From: Deroplatys truncata
Taxonomy: Eukaryota > Arthropoda > Insecta > Mantodea > Mantidae
Direction of reading: 5' to 3'
NCBI GenBank assembly: GCA_030765065.1
Contig: CM060981.1
Coordinates: 228,973,152 to 229,037,151, forward strand
DNA length: 64,000 nt
Below, piece after piece: positions 22,876-35,402 of this stretch; positions within the stretch are counted from its first letter, which is position 1; each line of letters starts with the position of its first letter. The notes beneath the pieces are model-generated. The model made no database searches. It had not been told where the DNA came from and was given only the letters and a program-made list of their open reading frames with translations. The position numbers and the translations under genes were made by a program.

Positions 22876-23488
22876 TTACTTTCTCTACTACGTATAGTAA
22901 GTAGGGGAAGTATTGTATTACACTTAAAAAATTCAATACCGAGATTTTACCAGAAATACATGTTTTGAGACCCCCTTAATCCAAAGAAAGCATTTTTGGA
23001 AACATGTCTGTGTGTGTATCTGTGAACAGCATAACTCAGAAATGAAAAGTCGGATAAACACCAAACTTGGTAATTAGGTTCAGTATCTTCCAGAGATACG
23101 ACACAAAGGTTTTCAAGAAAATCCCCCCACACCAGATTACCCTTTACATGGAACATTTTTCCAAAATTTTAATTTTCTCAAAAATGGCTTTAACGATTTT
23201 GATTAAAATATCACATGTTTAAGATATTTTCATGACAAATGAAATGTATATCTCGAATTTTCTGGGAACGTCTCCAAAAGTATTCTTCATTGTGAACGAC
23301 TTTTGCATAACTGGTATTCCATAAGAGATAGACAAAATTTTACTACACAAAAATGTAGATCGCGTTAAAATACACAATTTATGTCATATACATTGGTTTT
23401 GTTGAGTGAACCATTTTCAAGATATTGCTTGTTATTCCCTTAAAGTTTTCCAATACTTATACTTTTTCTCAAATTCGTTATTAATTTT
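22876..23488 (+). repeat. WR1 5' part
   Basis: It starts TTACTTTCTCTACTACGTAT and ends in the GAAAAAGT/TTCGTTATT region, where the next copy begins. The 3' hairpin half is missing. Confidence 0.9.
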
Positions 23489-24129
23489 TTACTTTCTCTA
23501 CTACGTACAGTAAGTAGGGGAAGTATTATATTCCACCCAAAAATTCGATACCGAGATTTCACTGGACATACATGTTATGAGACCCCCTGAATCTAAAAAA
23601 AGCATTTTTGGAAACCTGTCCGTGTGTGCGTGTGTCTGTCTGTGTGTCTGCCTGTGTGCCTGTCTGTGAACAGCATAACTCAGAAACGAACAGTCGGATA
23701 AACACCAAACTTGATATTTAAGTTCAGTATCTTCCAGAGATACGACACGAAGGTTTTCAAGAAAATCCCCCACCCCAGATTACCCTTTACATGGAAGATT
23801 TCTCGAAAATTTTAATTTTCTCAAAAATGGCTCTAACATTTTGATTAAAATATCATATGTTTAAGATATTTTCATGACAAATAAAATGTATATCTTAAAT
23901 TTTCTGGGAATGTCTCCAAAAGTGTTCTTCATTGTGAACGACTTTTGCATAACTGGTAAACCATAAGAGATAGAAAAATTTTACTACACAAAAAATGTAT
24001 TCCGCGTTAAAATACACAATTTATGTCATATACATTTTTTTATTGAGTGAACCATTTTCGAGATATTGCTTGTTATTCCATTAAATTTTTCAATACTTGT
24101 TTTCTCAAATGGGAATTCGTTATTCATTT
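23489..24129 (+). repeat. WR1 5' part (right arm of inverted duplication)
   Basis: It starts TTACTTTCTCTACTACGTAC. The CA tract contains TGTGTGTCTGCCTGTGTGCC. Its end, with the AAATGGGAATTCGTTATTC joint, is the inverse of the joint at about 21832 in the left arm. Confidence 0.9.
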
Positions 24130-24978
24130 TTACTTTCTCTACTACGTATAGTAAGTAGGGGAAGTATTGCATTCCACCCAAAAATCCGATACCGAGATTT
24201 CCCGGAAATACATGTTTTGAGACCTCCTGAATCCAAAAAAAGCATTTTTGGTAACATGTCCGTGTGTGTGTGTGTGTGTGTCTGTGAACAGCATAAATCA
24301 AAAACGAACAGTCGGATAAACACCAAACTAGGTATTTAGGTTCAGTATCTTCTAGTGATGCGACACGAAGGTTTTCAAGAAAATCCCCCCACCCCAGACT
24401 ACCCTTTACATGGAAGATTTTTCAAAAATTTTGATTTTCTCAAAAATGGCTCTAACGATTTTGATGAAAATATCATATGTTTAAGATAATGTCGTGAGAA
24501 ATGCAATGTATATCTCGAATTTTCTGGGAATGTCTCCAAAAGTATTCTTCATTGTGAACGACTTTTGCATAACTGGTAAACCATAAGAGATAAGACAAAA
24601 TTTTACTACATAAAAATATAGATCGCGTTAAAATACACAACTTATGTTATATACATTTCTTTTGTTGAGTGAACCGTTTTCGAGATATCGCTTGTTATTT
24701 CCTTAAATTTTCCAATACTTATACTTTTTCTCAAATTCCTTATTCATTTTTTTTATGTCCTAGACATGCAAAGAGAATGGAATGCACCACATAGCAACCA
24801 GCGTTAAAATATTTGACTATCGCTTAAAAGCTACCATATTTCCCTTGCATCTACAAGAAAATTAGCAATAAGATTGACATCTCGATATCTTGATTAACAT
24901 GAAGCATATGGAGGATAGGCGTTTGTAAAATTAGATTGTACAAGAGGAGAGAAAGTCATGTGAGTGTAACACATCAGA
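24130..24978 (+). repeat. WR1 full-length copy (right arm)
   Basis: It begins TTACTTTCTCTACTACGTAT and ends with the CATGTGAGTGTAACACATCAG hairpin. It is the inverse counterpart of 20924-21832 and shares private variants with it. Confidence 0.92.
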
Positions 24979-25261
24979 TTTTTTTTTCTTGGATATGCAG
25001 AGAGTATTAATCTGTGGCGAAGGGAATGGTGCTGCACCTAGCAACCAGCTATTAAGAGATATGTATGTGCTTAAAGGCCACTGTATTTCTATATTTCCCT
25101 TGTAAATATATATGTATTCCCCTTGCACCTACAAGAAAATTAGTAATAAGATAGAGATTGCAAATGTTTATCTCGATTAACATGAAGTAGATGGAGAATA
25201 AGCGTTTGTAAAAATAGTTTGTACAAGAGTAGAGAAATTCATGTGAGTGTAACACATCAGA
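24979..25261 (+). repeat. WR1 3'-end fragment (right arm)
   Basis: It carries the GAGAGTATTAATCTGTGGCG variant and the 3' hairpin. It is the inverse counterpart of 20648-20923. Confidence 0.88.
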
Positions 25262-25486
25262 TTTTTTTTATGTCCTGGACATGCAAAGAGAATGGAATGC
25301 GCCAAATAGCAATCAGCTTTTAAAACATTTGACTATCACTTAAAATCTACCATATTCCCCTTGCATCTACAAGAAAATTACCAATAAGATTGACATCTCG
25401 ATTAACATGAAGCATATGGAGAATAAGCGTTTGTAAAAATTGTTTGTACAAGAGTAGAGAAAGTCATGTGAGTGTAACACATCTGA
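25262..25486 (+). repeat. WR1 3'-end fragment
   Basis: From the GTCCTGGACATGCAAAGAGA block to the hairpin end, finishing CACATCTGA and then T-rich. It is a third 3' end in tandem with the preceding two. Confidence 0.88.
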
Positions 25487-25559
25487 TTTTTATCATTTTG
25501 TTGCATATAATGCATTTAACCAACATTGTGTCACCAATCAAATATTTATCCTACGAATT

Positions 25560-26540
25560 TTACTTTGTCTACTACTTAGTAAGTAGGAGAAGACCGAACA
25601 GGATGGCTGTGGCGGCAACGTCTGTGGCTCGCATTTGGGATGTTCTGGGTTCGATCCTAGGCGATCGTCTACTCCGACCCATGGGTGTTTTCTAGGTTTT
25701 CTCGTGTCGTCAGGCGAATGCTGGAGTGACTACAGCCCCGAATTTCCTGTCCTTCCATTTTGTTCCAATGACCATTTCTATTCATCCCTCACTCTTAGAT
25801 ATTTTTCAGGTTGGAAATGTCGGCGATGGCGTTTAGGTGGGGCGTGGCATGGAAAAAGGATGATTTCTGTTGAACTTTCTCAGTCTCTCGGGTTTGGGGC
25901 GAGAATTCCCGGTATGCTTGTCTGTCTGTCCCAATATAGAAATTGTATAGACCCTGTTATTGCTGTGCCGTCACTCCTCTCATCTCCTCTTCCCTCCCGG
26001 GTGCGCCCCCTCGTGGGGACACGGGTAAAATATCCTCACTGGAGCAGTGCGAGACCTCTCTGATAATCAAAAAAAGCAACCAGATGAAATACTGCATTCC
26101 ACCCATAAATTCAATATCGATATTTCACCGAAATTACACGTTTACGCCGAATTACACCCTGAATTAAAAACACAAAGTCCATGTGTTTTTATGTCTGTCC
26201 GTCTTGTCTGTGAGCACCATAACTCAGAAATAAAAACTCAGTTAAATACAAAACTTGGTATTTTAAACACAGCGTCTTCCAAAGTTGTGAAGGTTTTCAA
26301 GAAACTCCCCCAGCAGCAAATTACCCTTTACATTGAAAGCTTTTCGTTATTATTTTTATTTACTCAAAAACGGATGTAATGATTTTAATTATAATACCAC
26401 ATGTTTAGGCAAATAAAACGTGTATATTGAATTTTCTGGGAATAGCAGGTGAAGTCCTTTTCGTTTTGAATTACTTCTGTATAACTAGTAAACCATAACG
26501 GATAAACAAACCTTACTACAAAAAAATGTTTATGTCAAAC
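25560..26540 (+). repeat. WR1 old copy split by a SINE
   Basis: The 5' end TTACTTTGTCTACTACTTAG is at 25560-25593. After the SINE the copy resumes at about 26080 with ACTGCATTCCACCC and continues to about 26540. It is heavily diverged and lacks the 3' hairpin. Confidence 0.78.
25594..26065 (+). mobile_element. tRNA-derived SINE, family S2 (tail type a), nested in WR1
   Basis: The head is ACCGAACAGGATGGCTGTGG, followed by AACGTCTGTGGCTCGCATTT and the B box GGGTTCGATCC, the best-preserved B box of the family here. The core has CCCATGGGTGTTTTCTAGG and AGGCGAATGCTGG. The tail shares CCCGAATTTCCTGTCC and CTGTGCCGTCA with 6257-6775. The insertion separates the WR1 terminus from its body. Confidence 0.82.
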
Positions 26541-27212
26541 AAAATTATTTTTAGACAGCGTAACCTAAACGTGAACTTCTAACAGAGAGCACAAGAGCTA
26601 AATGCTGTAGATTATCGCACTAGTGCGATTATCTTAATTGTGACCAACTTTTGTTTCAAGTCCAATCGCATGGCAATTACCCTTTATATTTGTACATGTT
26701 TAACAACTCAACTTCGTTTGATTAGGTTTTACTTTTCATTACATATTTTCACATTATTAATTACCATGGTGCTCGCATTATCTGTTCACAGTACAAATCT
26801 TAATACTTCGTTGTAGAGATAACCTATACGTTATATTAGCAACTTTCTACTTTTGTTCACCTAAAACGTAATTGATTTATCTAGAATACCTTACATAAAG
26901 ATTAAATGACGGAAATTAGTTCAGAAGAGACTGAAATGGAGAAACTCACGTGAAATTACAGAAGCAGCAGAAAGAATAACACTAGAAGTACTTACCCAAA
27001 AAAATCCAGAAAGTAATATGATAAAACATTTAATCACTTCATTGTCTGGTGTAAGGTAAAACATGATGAGAATAATTTCACTGAAAATGACTGCTCGCAA
27101 ATCAACAATACATCTAACATCTCAATTTTTAACGTCGTTTCTCTTGTTTCAAGAACCGCGTTCTACACGTGATCTCTGTCACTTTCAGCAATCAGTATAA
27201 TATTATTGATAT
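26541..27212. other. Unassigned sequence
   Basis: AT-rich, with nothing recognised. Confidence 0.4.
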
Positions 27213-27539
27213 TGTGACGTACAAGTATTGTTGCGTACGTGACTTGGCTGCCCAGATCGGGTATTGCGTAAGAGTGGTGGGGATAAACGAGTTTTAGATA
27301 GTCATCACGCCGAGTTAGCGTGGGTTGAGTCAGTCAGTAGACGACAGTCGTGGCTAGCTACTGGAAGAGGCAGGTTGTGTTGTGTGCGTGCTACCCATGC
27401 GTCCAAGCATGGCGTCCTCACCAACAGACATGGAAACAAGGAGGTACTGTATCCCTTTACATCAATAAACCCCCTTACCATCCATCGTCCTTTTGTTTAA
27501 ATTATCATAGTAGATAGATCCCTTCTCTCATCTACAACA
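27213..27539 (+). other. Possible solo LTR
   Basis: It starts TGTGACGTAC and ends CTACAACA. It is internally GC-richer than its surroundings and holds AATAAA at about 27464. TG...CA ends plus a polyadenylation signal fit an LTR of about 330 bp. There is no TATA box, partner LTR or clear target duplication, so this is tentative. Confidence 0.3.
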
Positions 27540-27726
27540 TGTAGTAATCCTTTTACTAGGTATTTTCTAATATTTTTCACATTTATCTTAGCTGCGTCCC
27601 TCGTCGTGACCTTGCATAATGTAAATTATTAACTTTTAGAGTTGCGAGTCGCTCTACCCCCCATTGAGCTAGTCTGTTTAGAGGTCACCACATTATTTTA
27701 CAAAGTCGAGCGCTGTCTAAAAAAAT
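27540..27726. other. Unassigned sequence
   Basis: Nothing recognised before the next WR1 copy. Confidence 0.4.
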
Positions 27727-28696
27727 TCTGATGTGTTGCACTCACATGACTTTCCCTACTCTTGTACAAATTATTTTTACAAACTCTTATTCCCCATGTA
27801 TTTCATATTAATCGAGATAAGCATTTGCAGAAACGATCTTTTGACATGCAAAGAGAATTGCATTTTACACATAGCAACCAGTTTTAAAAATATTTGACTA
27901 TCGCTTAAGGCGTACTATGTTCTCCTTGTTTTGTAATTGCAAGGGCAATATAGAAATACAGTAACCTTTAGGCATAGATATATCTCTTAATAGCTGGTTG
28001 CTAGGTGCAACACCATTCTCTTTGCCACAGATTAATACTCTTTGCATATCCAAGACAAAAAAATGAGTAACGAATTCCCATTTGAGAAAATAAGTATTGG
28101 AAAATTTAAGGGAATAACAAGCAATATCTTGAAAATAGTTCACTCAACAAAAACATGTATAGGACATAAATTGTGTATTTTAACGCGATCTACGTTTTTT
28201 GTATAGTAAACGTTTGTCTATCTCTTATGGTTTACCAGTTATGCAAAAGTCGTTCGCAATGAAGAATACTTTTGGAGACATTCGCAGAAAATTCAAGATA
28301 TACATTTTATTTGTCACGAAAATATTGTAAACATATGATATTTTAATCAAGATCGTTTAGAGCCAATTTTGAGAAAATTAAAATTTTTGAAAAATGTTTC
28401 ATGTAAAGTGTAATCTGGGGTGGGGGGATTTTCTTGAAAACCTCCGTGTTGCATCTCTGGAAGATACTGAACCTAAATACCAAGTTTGGTGTTTATCCGA
28501 ATGTTCGTTTCGGAGTTATGCCGTTCACAGTCACACACACAGAAAGACACACAGACACACACACGGACATGTTTCCAAAGATGCTTTGTTTGGATCCAGG
28601 GGGTCTCAAAACATATATTTCCGGTGAAAACTCGGTATCGAATTTTTGGGTGGAATACAATACTTCCCCTACTTCCTATACGTAGTAGAGAAAGTA
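27727..28696 (-). repeat. WR1 full-length copy, long form
   Basis: About 970 bp from TCTGATGTGTTGCACTCACA to the terminus GTAGTAGAGAAAGTA. This long form has two versions of the 3' subterminal block in series (GGTTGC at about 27870 and CTGGTTGCTAGG at about 28000). The same composite occurs at 41052-42004 and 52059-53011. Confidence 0.93.
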
Positions 28697-28889
28697 ATAC
28701 TATATGCTACACATATTGAAAGTGGTTTTATATTGATCTGTCTATAGCTTTCGTTTCGCAAACATTCCTACTCGCAAAATAAAACCCTACTTTTACCCCC
28801 AGTATCATAATCTACTATTTGTTGTTAATAATTTCAGAGATGTACTTTGTGATTCGTTTGAATTTTCAAACACTTAAACCTTTTAAAGC
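28697..28889. other. Unassigned sequence
   Basis: Nothing recognised. Confidence 0.35.
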
Positions 28890-29095
28890 CGCTATTCATT
28901 TTTCCCTCTTGGTCATGCAAGAGCGTTGAGTTTTAAAGCCATCTGACTATTACTTTACCTACTGTATTGTTCTTATACCTACAACGAAATGTGTAAATAA
29001 GTATATTATTAAGAAGTAGATAGAAGAATAACTTTAATAGAATATTTTATGGAAGACTGAGTAGAGAAAGCCATGAGAATGCAACATATCAGATT
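28890..29095 (+). repeat. WR1 old 3'-end fragment
   Basis: Diverged, but it ends GAGTAGAGAAAGCCATGAGA and then a CATATCAGA-like terminus. Confidence 0.7.
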
Positions 29096-29235
29096 TTTTG
29101 TATAGTATTTTTCCTTTATTCCTTGCAGTATTTAGATTTTTCTTTCATTGTGTTCGTATTTTGTGTATCAGAAGTGTTTCCTTGCTTCTTTTGTGTTGAA
29201 CTATCATGTAAAAGTTGTGCTTTTATTTTAAAAAA

Positions 29236-29967
29236 TCTTATGTGTTACACTCACATGACTTTCCCTACTCTTGTACAAACTATTTTTACAAACGTTTATT
29301 ATCCATATAATTCATATTAATCGAGATAAACATTTGAAGAAATTATTTTATTCCTAATTTTCCTGTAGGTGCAAGGGGAATATGGTAGGCTTTAAGCGAT
29401 AGTCAAATCTTTCAAGAGTTGGTTGCTACGTGGAGCATTCCATTCTCTTTGTGTGTCCAGGACATAAAAAAATAATAACGAATTTCCATTGGAGAAAAAG
29501 TATAAGTATTGCAAAAATTAAACAACTAAAGAGGAATATCTCAGAAACGGTTCACTCGAGAAAAAAATTGTATATGACATCAAGTGTGTGTTTTAATAAG
29601 ATCTAATTTTTGTGTAGTAAAACTTTGTCTATCTCTTACGGTTTACCAGTTATGTTAAAGTCAAACAAAATGAAGAGGACTTTTTGGGACATCTTTAGGA
29701 AATTCTATATATACATTTCATTTAGCATGAAAATAACTTATAAACATATTATGTTTTAATCTAAATCTTTAAAGCCACGAAAGGTTAGTCTGGGTTGGGG
29801 AAATTTTCTTGAGGATCTTCGTGTCGCATGTTTGGTATTTATCCCACAGACGTAAAAAATGCTTTTTGGATTCAGGACCTCAAAACATATATTTCCGGTG
29901 AAATCTCGGTATCGAATTTATGTGTGGAATGCAATACTTCCTCACTTCTTTACGTAGTAGATAAATA
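29236..29967 (-). repeat. WR1 diverged copy
   Basis: It begins TCTTATGTGTTACACTCACA and ends CTTTACGTAGTAGATAAATA. The CA tract and surrounding 90 bp are missing. Confidence 0.85.
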
Positions 29968-30360
29968 AAAATGAGACTAGAAGCTTAGCTTGAAAATACG
30001 CCGAGCATGTGCCACACAATACCAGTTTTTAAAGAGAAAATAGGTTAAAGAAAGAAAGAAAGCGCATGGTATATCTTTCTTTGAGCTGTCATCCGCAAAG
30101 CTCATTTACAACTTCGAAGGGATAACTTTAAACTATGGGGCTTGGCAAAGAAAGTAGGTTTTGCTGCTGCTGGCAGTTTGAGTATGTATACAATGGGGAA
30201 AGACGGGATCATAGATCGGGAAAACACAATGCCCACAACGATATGTTTATGCCATTGAAATCCCCTACAGATAAAATTCTACTTGTAGGAGCAAACATGC
30301 TAATGTTCTTGAAAATTCTAATGTAATGAATTTTGGTATGAATATTACATAGTAATTTGG
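29968..30360. other. Unassigned sequence
   Basis: A short AAGA run at about 30050-30062. Otherwise nothing recognised. Confidence 0.4.
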
Positions 30361-30362
30361 TA

Positions 30363-31795
30363 CACTAGTGTCCAAAAGCTAAGCATAATTCAATATTTTG
30401 ATACAAAAATATGAGAATGGCACTAAATATGTGCAAATGAATTACACATGATCTGGTATGCAACAGGGTAAAACATATCAGACAAGTTTGTTTTATTTTG
30501 GCCTAAGGATACACTTTTACACAATTACAAAACCTGACTTATCGCGTCCACAATAACAAAGATGGTGCTGAGGGGTTAATATGGATTATGGTTACCCCTC
30601 ATGCTACACAGGCCTCGCAGCGCCTCTCTGGGAGGTGTTCAAGAACTCTGCAGACAACAGAACTCTGCCATTCCTCACGAAGAGCAGTGTGGAGGTCTGG
30701 AAGTGTCCTCAGTGGAGGCTGGCGAGCTGCAACTCGTCTTCTTAATGCATCCCATGCATTCTCTATAGGGTTCATTTCCGGGGACCACGATGTCGTTCAC
30801 CAGTGAGCTCTATGTGGATGTGCATTATCTTCCATAAAGATGACGTGTAGATCAACTGCACCTCTGAAAAGTTGCATATATGGTTCTAATACCTCGTCTC
30901 TGTAACTCTGGGCATCCACAGTACCACCTTCAAAGATGTGCAGATCTGTACGTTCATTGAGCATTATGCATACCCACACGAGTACAACACCCACCACCAA
31001 ATGGATGCTTTTCCACGATATTTGTGGTGTGAAACTGGGTTCCACGTTCTCTCAGATTATTGTGCGACATTGGTCAAACTGAATCTGGACTTATCTGTAA
31101 ACATCCTCCGTTCAATCAAGTTCCAATGTTGACGTTGCTGACTCCACTGTAAACGGGCCCTTATGTGTATTTGAGTGAGCAGGACACTTATTATTGGACG
31201 TCTGGCATTGAGACTTACTGCCCTGAGGCTCCGGTGTAGAGTTCACCTAGAAGCTCAAAGCCTGAGGCGGCTACAAGCTCGGAAGACATTCGTCTTCAAG
31301 GCATCTTCCAATGTCGTCGTGCTGTTAAGGTCAAACATCGGTCCTGTTGAGGCGCTGTACAGGCATACGAAGAATACCTCCTGTGTTGGAACCGTCGCCA
31401 AAGCTAGAAATGACACTTTGTGGCACATTCAGGGCCCGAGAGACTTCGGTCTGTGTCTGGCCTGCTTCAAGACTTCCGATTATTCTACCCCCCAAAACAA
31501 CGTCCAGTTGGCGTCTTTGTGGCATGTTGGTGCTTTCCCTGTAAATACTTCACCAAAAGACTACCCTCTTTTTCACAATGAGAGAACAAAAACGAATAAG
31601 CCGCCCTGGATCTGATACTCTGGTTTTGTTGACCTTTGAAACATTGTTTATTCGGAGGTGCAGTTACCCCTTCCTTATGCCAGAGCACAAGTAAAGTAAG
31701 ACACAAACTGTGATAAAGTTTAATGGTACTCGTTCACCGTTTGCCCTATTATTCCTCTATTTAACGAATTATGCTTAACCTTTGGACACAAGCGT
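30363..31795 (-). mobile_element. Tc1-like transposon
   Basis: Ends are CACTAGTGTCCAAAAGCTAA at 30363 and its imperfect inverse, RC CGCTTGTGTCCAAAGGTTAA, up to 31795. TA flanks both sides (30361-30362, 31796-31797). About 28 bp of inverted similarity. Length 1433 bp, with one broken transposase on the minus strand. Its termini differ from those at 9066 and 35403, so it is a separate Tc1-like family. Confidence 0.92.
30576..31525 (-). pseudogene. Tc1-like DDE transposase, broken
   Basis: It starts MPQRRQLDVVLGGRIIGSLE and continues AGQTQTEVSRALNVPQSVIS, a well-preserved N-terminal helix-turn-helix. The central DDE part (about 31045-30797) includes LVWVCIMLNERTDLHIFEGG, SYRDEVLEPYMQLFRGAVDL and VIFMEDNAHPHRAH, with the aspartate of the DNAxPH motif. 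The C-terminal part reads NPIENAWDALRRRVAARQPP-like and closes RGNHNPY with a stop at 30576. Frameshifts separate these blocks. About 317 codons in total is close to full length for the family. The protein would bind the element's ends in the nucleus, but no intact product can be made. Confidence 0.88.
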
Positions 31796-31797
31796 AA

Positions 31798-31918
31798 TTT
31801 GGTTATTTGGTAGTTGTTCAGCTCTATAGCACTTACTATAAAGCTACCTCTGACTCCAGTGCACTTACAGTTGCCACTTTGAAAGTACGTTGCTTCTCAA
31901 TACATAGTCTTAAGCTAC
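31798..31918. other. Unassigned sequence
   Basis: Short spacer between the Tc1-like element and WR1. Confidence 0.4.
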
Positions 31919-32740
31919 TTACTCTCTCTACAACGTATAGTAAGTAGGGGAAGTATTGTATTCCACCTAAAAATTCGATACCGAGATTTCACCGGAAACA
32001 TATGTTCTGGGACCCCCTGAATTCAAAAAAAGCATTTTTGGAAACACTTCCGTGTGTGGTCTGTGAACAGCATAAATCAGAAACGAAGAGTCGGATAAAC
32101 ACCAAACTTAGTATTTAGGTTCAGTATCTTCCAGAGATGCGACAGGAAGGTTTTAAGAAAATCTCCCAACACCAAATTACCCCTTACATGGAACATTTTT
32201 CGAAAATTTTAATGTTCTCAAAAATGGCTGTAACGATTTTGATTAAAATATCATATGTTTAAGATATTTTCATGAGGAATGAAATGTATATCTCGAATTT
32301 TCTGGGAATGTCTCCAAAAGTATTCTTCATTGTGAACGACTTTTGCATAACTGGTAAACCATAAGAGATAGACAAACTTTTACTACACAAAAATGTAGAT
32401 CGCGTTGAAATACACAATTTGTCTCATACATTTTTTTTGAGTGAACCATTTTCGAGATATTGCTTGTTATTCCCTTAAATTTTCCAATACTTATACTTCT
32501 TCTCAAATGGAAATTCGTTATTCATTTTTTTGGTCCTGGTAATGCGAGGAGAATGGAATACTTGACTTAAAATATTTGACTATCGCTTAAAGCCTACCAA
32601 TTCCCCTTGAATCTACAAGAAAATTAGACATAAGATTAACATCTCGATATCTCGATTAACATGAAGCATATGGAGAATAAGCGTTTGTAAAAATAGTTTG
32701 TACAAGAGTAGAGAAAGTCATGAGAGTGTAAAACATCAGA
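31919..32740 (+). repeat. WR1 full-length copy
   Basis: It begins TTACTCTCTCTACAACGTAT and ends CATGAGAGTGTAAAACATCAG. About 822 bp, with the CA tract almost lost. Confidence 0.92.
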
Positions 32741-32989
32741 TTTTATTTTTAACTCCTCTTACAGAGTATAAGTCACCTAATATGAGTAAATTTGGCCTTT
32801 TTATTTGAAAAAGCACTGACGTCACGAAATTAGTTCAATGCATAGTGAAATGAAAAACATATTCACGCCTACTTAAGCCCTTTTTATGAAATCCAAAGTA
32901 TTTTGAATACCAGTCTAAACATTAAAGCTAATTGAGATGCACACGATGGAACAGCCTGTTTATTTAGGTTGAGTATTCCACTCACACAC
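32741..32989. other. Unassigned sequence
   Basis: Nothing recognised. Confidence 0.35.
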
Positions 32990-33205
32990 TGCGTATTTGA
33001 TATTGACCAAGTGCTTGCCAAGTTTGGTATTTATACCATTTTTAGTTTTTGTATTTCTCAGGAAATGTATAATGTAGCTATTTCTGCAAGCATTTATTTG
33101 GATTAAAACCTAATAGATAGAAAAATAAGACTTCATAAGAAGGATTTAAATACCCACTAATAAAGGTGGAGGGTACAGTAAGTAATGTGAATGTATAACA
33201 TCAGT
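32990..33205 (+). repeat. WR1 old 3'-end fragment
   Basis: Strongly diverged. It is recognisable by AATGTAGCTATTTCTGCAAG and the end ATGTGAATGTATAACATCAG. Confidence 0.6.
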
Positions 33206-33211
33206 TTTTTT

Positions 33212-34070
33212 TTACTTTCTGTGCTACGTATAGTAAGTAGAGGACGTATTGCATTCCACCCAAAAATTCTATTTCGAAATTTACCCGGTAGTACATATTT
33301 TGAGGCCTCCTGAGTCCAACTAAATCAGTTTTGTAAACTTGTCCGTGTGTGTGACTGTGAACAGCATAACTCAGAAATGCAAAGTCGGATAAATACCAAA
33401 CTTGTTATTTGAGTTTAGTATCTACCAAGAATGCGACACGAAGATTTCAAGAAAATCTTCATCTCAGCTACCTTTTACAGGGAGCATTTCTTGAAAACTT
33501 TGATTTTCTAAAAAATGCCTGTAACAATTTTGATTAAAATACAATATCAGAAAGATATCTGCATAACAAATAAAATGAATGTCTTGAATTTTCTGCTGGA
33601 AATAGCCTAACAGTTCCTCTTTATTCGGAAGGAACTTTGTATAATTCTGCATAACTTGTAAACGTTAAGTGATAGACAAAGACGTACCATATAAAAATGT
33701 AGATCTCTTTAAAACACACAATTTACTATAAATAAGTTTCTTGTGGCATAAACCGTTTCTGAGATTTTCGTTATTAAATTTTCGAACTCTTCAATACTTG
33801 TCATTCTTTTAGTCTCATAGATTTTTAGTTGTTTCTCGCGATTGCACGGAAACATCATGGAAGTTTAAGTTCGGCATGTGGCGTCCAGTTCTTAAACATT
33901 TGACTTCGCTGTCCCCTTTGTATCTATAACGAAATATGTAATGGAGCTATTTCTGCAAATGTTTGTTTGAATTCAATGTAGTAGATAGAAAAATGAGCTT
34001 TAAGAATAGCTTGTGTACAGACTAATAAAAACAGAGTGCAGAAAAAGTCTAGTGAATGTATCACATAAGA
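33212..34070 (+). repeat. WR1 old full-length copy
   Basis: It begins TTACTTTCTGTGCTACGTAT and ends near GTATCACATAAGA. Divergence is high, and the middle has variants (GGAAGGAACTTTGTATAATT) shared with 42015-42790 and 49190-50122. This indicates an older subfamily. Confidence 0.85.
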
Positions 34071-34082
34071 TATTTTAATTCA

Positions 34083-34184
34083 GGGGGCCTCACAACATGC
34101 ATTTTCGGTGAAATATCGCTGTCGAATTTTTGGGTAGAATGGAATACCTTCTCTACTTATTAGATACATGGTAGAGAAAGTAAC
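34083..34184 (-). repeat. WR1 5'-end fragment
   Basis: About 100 bp containing TCGAATTTTTGGGTAGAATG and the terminus GTAGAGAAAGTAA. Confidence 0.75.
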
Positions 34185-34494
34185 GACAATGCATTCAAGG
34201 GCTGAAATCACATATAACTATACTACATCATGAGTAGGTATGGGGATATCATTATTACAGAGCCATGGAATAGTTTAAAAAGACGGGACGAAGTCGAGTT
34301 TCTAATTCAGAGTTGTTTTGCATATCTCACACATGTACTGCACACTATTTTTTGCCCAATTCTGTTTTACTGAATTGTTAATAAAAGAACTATTTCTAAT
34401 GAACTTGCCAATCGTCAACTAAAATGTCCGGTAGCGCATTCCTGCCAATGTAACGGCTATAACTAATACAGTGATTTAATCAGATACTGTAATT
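34185..34494. other. Unassigned sequence
   Basis: Nothing recognised. Confidence 0.4.
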
Positions 34495-34735
34495 TAGGCT
34501 TCCCGAGGTCGCGGGAACCCGGCGGAAGGCCATGGATTTTTTCGGGCGTAAAAGTTCTGAGAAGAGCTTCCTCCGGAAGGGAGGTAAAGCCGGTAATACC
34601 TTGTCGTAGATTAATGAGCAGGTAAATAACTTCAAGCCTGAAAAAGAAGCCTCTGATCAAAATTTCCGATCTTTCACGCCCGTATAGAATGGGACGCTGA
34701 GAACCACAGTAGTTAAAGAGGGTCCACAAATAAAA
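34495..34735 (+). mobile_element. SINE, family S1, 5'-truncated
   Basis: Shares CCCGAGGTCGCGGG, ACCCGGCGGA, GAAGCCTCTGATCAAAATT and AACCACAGTAGTTAAAGAGG with the S1 copies at 1245-1534 (inverse) and 55580-55856. The tRNA-like 5' end is missing. Confidence 0.8.
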
Positions 34736-35400
34736 ACAGTTTCAACTAGTTTCGGAAGTCTAAATCTCGATAATATTATGTGTTTTATTATATTATAATA
34801 ATCTTATAATTTAGGCAACTTTCATAGTTTATGCCCTGACTCTAATCGAGTGGTTTAAAAAGAATACTATTATGGACGATAATAGAGGTTCCCTATTTCA
34901 AGAAAAATTTAATGTCGGTAACGTGGATTATGACTACGCAAATATTGAAGAGACATAGAGAATCGGTGTGCGTTATTGATTCCTGAAAAATCTAGAATGA
35001 GTCACGAAATGCTGATTCACCTATAGCTATAGGTGATACAACAAAGGTCGACATCAGCCTACAGAAATCTATTGCGGTCCCAGGTGGAAGGAATGAAGTA
35101 AAGCAACCACATGAGGCCACAGGACGCAGATACACCTGCCACAGAGACGCGTGGAAGTACATAATAGTTCCAGCCTCGAAGACCCGTCTCACTGCTGGAG
35201 CTACCTAGAGAGGGCGATGAACGACCCGTCGACCAAGCAGCCCTCTGGAGTCCACGGGGGCTACCGTTAACTTTGAACATGCATCCGCTCAATCTGTTTA
35301 GCACTTCCGTACTCCGCGAAACCTAGACGCACAAATAAACAAATAAATAAATAAAATTTGAATATACTACCCCAGCACCCTGAATACATGCACCAGGACA
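34736..35400. other. Unassigned sequence
   Basis: No gene supported. The stretch at about 35100-35260 is GC-richer but has no recognisable protein. An AAATAAATAAATAA run lies near 35335-35355. Confidence 0.4.
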
Positions 35401-35402
35401 TA

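Noticed and set aside
27213-27500. Host first exon with the 78-codon frame at 27264-27500
   Set aside because: The frame has no domain or splice context, and the segment looks more like an LTR with a polyadenylation signal.
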